From Eubacteriales Family XIII. Incertae Sedis bacterium (lineage in GTDB: Bacteria > Bacillota > Clostridia > Peptostreptococcales > Anaerovoracaceae), in contig JAIRTJ010000165.1 of the NCBI GenBank assembly GCA_031254995.1, positions 1 through 8,833 of the forward strand: 8,833 bases of DNA, written 5' to 3'. Below are positions 7,021 through 8,833 of this stretch, piece after piece (positions within the stretch are counted from its first letter, which is position 1; every line of letters starts with the position of its first letter). The notes beneath the pieces are model-generated. The model searched no databases. It had not been told where the DNA came from and saw only the letters and a program-made list of their open reading frames with translations. The translations under genes were made by a program, and so were the position numbers.

Positions 7021-7988
7021 GCGTTACGACAGCAAAAGAGCTGAAATACGAAGCAACTGAGATGAGGGCGGCTTTTTGCGAAAGCATGATAGAACTAGCG
7101 GAGAAGAACGAAGACATCGTCGTCCTCGACGCCGATTTGATGAGCGCCATGGGCATGAAACCCTTCCAGTCGCGCTTTCCCGATCGGACGATCGATGTCG
7201 GCATACAGGAAGCGAATATGGTCGGCGTCGCGGCGGGGCTTTCCGCAGTCGGGAAAATCCCATATGCGCACACATTCGGAACGTTTATGACGCGACGCGC
7301 CGCGGATCAGATATTCATGTCCGCCGCATATGCGAAGGCAAACGTCAAATTGATCGGATCGGATCCCGGCGTGACGGCGTCGTTGAACGGCGGTACGCAC
7401 ATGCCCTTCGAGGACATGGGCATCATGCGTCTTTATCCGACGGTCACGGTGCTTGAACCTACGGACATCACCCTGCTCAAATTTCTCGTAAAAGAGATAT
7501 CCGATATTTACGGCGTGTTCTATATGCGACTCGTACGCAAACTCGTGACGAAGGTCTACGAGGAAGGCTCGACATTCGAGATAGGAAAGGCGAATCTGCT
7601 ACGAGATGGCGGCGACGCGACGATCATCTCGAGCGGATATTGCGTGGCGGAGGCTTTGAAGGCCGCGGACGCGCTCGCTCGCGAAAACATCTCCGTTCGC
7701 GTCTTGGATATGTTCACGTGGAAACCCATAGACGCGGATGCGATTAAGAGAGCTGCGGCGGATACGGGCGCCATCGTTACTGCGGAAAACCACAACACGA
7801 TCGGCGGACTCGGTTCCGCGGTCGCGGAGGTTCTCGTGAAGACACGTCCGGTTCCCGCAGAGATGATCGGATCGCAGGATCGCTTCGGGCAAGTGGGTCC
7901 GACGGATTTTCTCGCGGAGGAATACGGTCTTACCGCGCCGCATATCGCGGAGGCGGTCAAGAAGGCCGTCGCGCGAAAGACGCAGTGA
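7017..7988 (+). CDS. transketolase, C-terminal (pyrimidine-binding) subunit
   Basis: A 323-residue protein carrying the Pyr domain and C-terminal domain of transketolase, the partner of the preceding gene. The ATG at 7017 overlaps the previous stop (ATGA), with GGGAGG (7004-7009) 7 nt upstream, so the two subunits should be made in step. Visible: DADLMSAMG (38-46), DVGIQEANMVGVAAGLS (60-76) with Glu65 in the position that activates the cofactor, AHTFGTFMTRRAADQI (84-99), GGTHM with His128, the LEPTD and FYMRLVRK segments, and the C-terminal domain with VLDMFTWKPID, TAENHNTIGGLGSAVAE and DRFGQVGPTDFL. Such halves are sometimes labelled 1-deoxyxylulose-5-phosphate synthase, but the split arrangement and motifs fit the two-subunit transketolase group better. 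It is the last large gene before the terminator-like hairpin at about 8071-8095. Confidence 0.92.
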   Translation: MSVTTAKELKYEATEMRAAFCESMIELAEKNEDIVVLDADLMSAMGMKPFQSRFPDRTIDVGIQEANMVGVAAGLSAVGKIPYAHTFGTFMTRRAADQIFMSAAYAKANVKLIGSDPGVTASLNGGTHMPFEDMGIMRLYPTVTVLEPTDITLLKFLVKEISDIYGVFYMRLVRKLVTKVYEEGSTFEIGKANLLRDGGDATIISSGYCVAEALKAADALARENISVRVLDMFTWKPIDADAIKRAAADTGAIVTAENHNTIGGLGSAVAEVLVKTRPVPAEMIGSQDRFGQVGPTDFLAEEYGLTAPHIAEAVKKAVARKTQ

Positions 7989-7993
7989 AGGAG
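7988..7993 (+). promoter_or_regulatory. ribosome binding site for a small ORF at 8001
   Basis: AAGGAG at 7988-7993 overlaps the last base of the transketolase stop and lies 7 nt before an ATG at 8001. Its quality equals that of the established genes in this window, which is the main reason to take the short ORF seriously. Confidence 0.5.
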
Positions 7994-8000
7994 TTACCGC

Positions 8001-8066
8001 ATGACCCTGTCCGAACAAAACCGACGCGCTCGTCAGGATGGTTTGACGAAAACTCCCGGAGTGTGA
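8001..8066 (+). CDS. possible 21-residue small ORF of unknown function
   Basis: Reads MTLSEQNRRARQDGLTKTPGV, then TGA at 8064-8066. I do not recognise it. It is hydrophilic and basic, with three arginines within four residues (Arg8, Arg9, Arg11), no membrane segment and no cysteine. In its favour are a good ribosome binding site at 7988-7993 and a position 12 nt after the transketolase stop. Its stop falls just before the hairpin at 8071-8095, so ribosomes finishing it would come close to that hairpin. It could be a leader-type peptide, a small accessory protein, a remnant of a longer gene, or chance. Its length alone gives little support. Confidence 0.3.
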   Translation: MTLSEQNRRARQDGLTKTPGV

Positions 8067-8070
8067 CGTC

Positions 8071-8095
8071 ATTCGGCCGATTTCGGCCGGGTTTT
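8071..8095 (+). terminator. probable intrinsic terminator after the transketolase genes
   Basis: CGGCCG at 8074-8079 pairs with CGGCCG at 8084-8089 around an ATTT loop. The stem can be extended by two T-G wobbles and an A-T pair (8071-8073 with 8090-8092). TTTT (8092-8095) follows directly. The T tract is short, so termination may be partial. It would end the transporter-transketolase transcript and separate it from the dehydrogenase, or act as a control point for read-through. Confidence 0.6.
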
Positions 8096-8148
8096 GCGCA
8101 ATGTCGGACGGAGCGGTGAGATTGCGAGGTGAGGATGTGAAGGGGACA

Positions 8149-8833
8149 ATGAAAGCGGCAATAATCGGAAAACCCGGGGAAATACACCTGGAAGAACGTC
8201 CGATACCCGAGATCGATTTCGGCGAAACTCTGATCAAGGTGAAATACATAGGAATATGCGGAAGCGACATCCATCTGCTTCACGGAAAGAATTCCAGCGC
8301 GATCTATCCGTTGCTTCCGGGACACGAATTCGTAGGCGAGATCGTCGAATCCAAAGGCGAGGGATCGGAGCGTTTAAAAATCGGCGACATCGCGGCCGCT
8401 CAGGAGGTCATATCCTGCGGCGTATGCGAGGCCTGCGCGAAGGGCGAGGACAACGTTTGCAGGCATTTGAAGATCATAGGGATCCATACCGACGGCGGCT
8501 TTGCGGAATATGTCAAGGTCAAGACGCGCAAGGTCTTCGTGTTGCCAAAGGACATAGACTTGAAGGTCGCTGTCTTGATCGAGCCATTCGCAGTGGCGGT
8601 TCATGACGTGCGCAGATCCGAGTTGAAGGTCGGCGAAACGGCCTTTATCGCGGGCGGGGGTCCGATCGGCCTGTTGATCGGAATCGCGGCGCGCCTCGCG
8701 GGGGCGAGGAAGGTCGTCGTGTCCGAGGTGATGGATGGGCGGGCGGAACTCGCGCGAAAGTTGGGTTTTGACACCGTGAATCCGCTCTCGGAGAGTTTTG
8801 ACGATGATGTCAAAGCTCTGAGCGAGGACAGAG
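8149..8833 (+). CDS. zinc-dependent medium-chain alcohol/polyol dehydrogenase, 3' end missing
   Basis: Open from the ATG at 8149 to the window edge (228 complete codons of a family usually about 340-350). It oxidises an alcohol or polyol with NAD(P), or reduces the matching ketone, using a catalytic zinc. Visible: MKAAIIGKPGEI start, GICGSDIH with catalytic Cys37, GHE (His59, Glu60), a structural-zinc group of four cysteines (90, 93, 96, 104), IEPFAVAVH (144-152) typical of the sorbitol/threonine dehydrogenase group, and a Rossmann GGGPIG (169-174) with Glu193 after the second strand, favouring NAD over NADP. AAGG (8140-8143) lies 5 nt upstream. In-frame GTG 8137 and ATG 8101 are possible earlier starts, but MKAA is the common family beginning. 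The substrate is not identifiable. It follows the probable terminator by 53 nt, so it may be expressed separately or by read-through. Confidence 0.92.
   Translation, partial: MKAAIIGKPGEIHLEERPIPEIDFGETLIKVKYIGICGSDIHLLHGKNSSAIYPLLPGHEFVGEIVESKGEGSERLKIGDIAAAQEVISCGVCEACAKGEDNVCRHLKIIGIHTDGGFAEYVKVKTRKVFVLPKDIDLKVAVLIEPFAVAVHDVRRSELKVGETAFIAGGGPIGLLIGIAARLAGARKVVVSEVMDGRAELARKLGFDTVNPLSESFDDDVKALSEDR

Noticed and set aside
8064..8071. TGACGTCA, a perfect 8-bp palindrome, as an operator
   Set aside because: An 8-bp palindrome is expected by chance in a window this size, and it has no second copy or longer symmetry nearby.
8094..8122. Possible promoter for the dehydrogenase (TTGCGC, 17-nt spacer, TGAGAT)
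   Set aside because: The -10 matches the consensus at only three of six positions and the region is G+C-rich; not strong enough to call.

Overview
The window looks like a stretch of chromosome from an anaerobic, probably Clostridia-like (Firmicutes) bacterium with moderate G+C. This rests on strong AGGAGG-type ribosome binding sites before most genes, a substrate-binding protein made as a lipoprotein, and the gene content (acetyl-CoA hydrolase/CoA-transferase family enzyme, split transketolase). It is an inference; nothing seen excludes other anaerobes such as Synergistota. All supported genes lie on the + strand. There is no sign of phage, insertion sequences, CRISPR, tRNA or rRNA.

Layout. 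Positions 1-1086 hold the C-terminal part of a CoA-transferase of the 4-hydroxybutyrate/butyrate CoA-transferase family, whose start lies off the left edge. After a 101-nt gap comes a complete branched-chain-amino-acid-type (HAAT) ABC importer: lipoprotein binding protein (1188-2561), permeases LivH (2724-3608) and LivM (3621-4697), and ATPases LivG (4709-5443) and LivF (5430-6134). A long intercistronic stem-loop lies between the binding-protein gene and livH. Only 28 nt after livF a two-subunit transketolase begins (6163-7020 and 7017-7988, overlapping by 4 nt). A well-positioned 21-codon ORF (8001-8066) and a probable intrinsic terminator (about 8071-8095) follow. A zinc-dependent medium-chain dehydrogenase (8149 to the right edge, incomplete) closes the window.

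How the genes may work together. The spacing from livH to the second transketolase subunit (gaps of 12, 11 and 28 nt, overlaps of 14 and 4 nt) suggests one transcript: an importer plus a thiamine-diphosphate ketol-transferring enzyme. With a polyol-type dehydrogenase just downstream, the imported compound may be a small polyol, sugar acid or other carbon source rather than a branched-chain amino acid, but the sequence does not identify it. The individual families are all well known. I see no clearly new system; the points most worth checking are the transporter-transketolase pairing, the intercistronic stem-loop, the small ORF next to the terminator, and the asymmetric ATP sites predicted for LivG/LivF.
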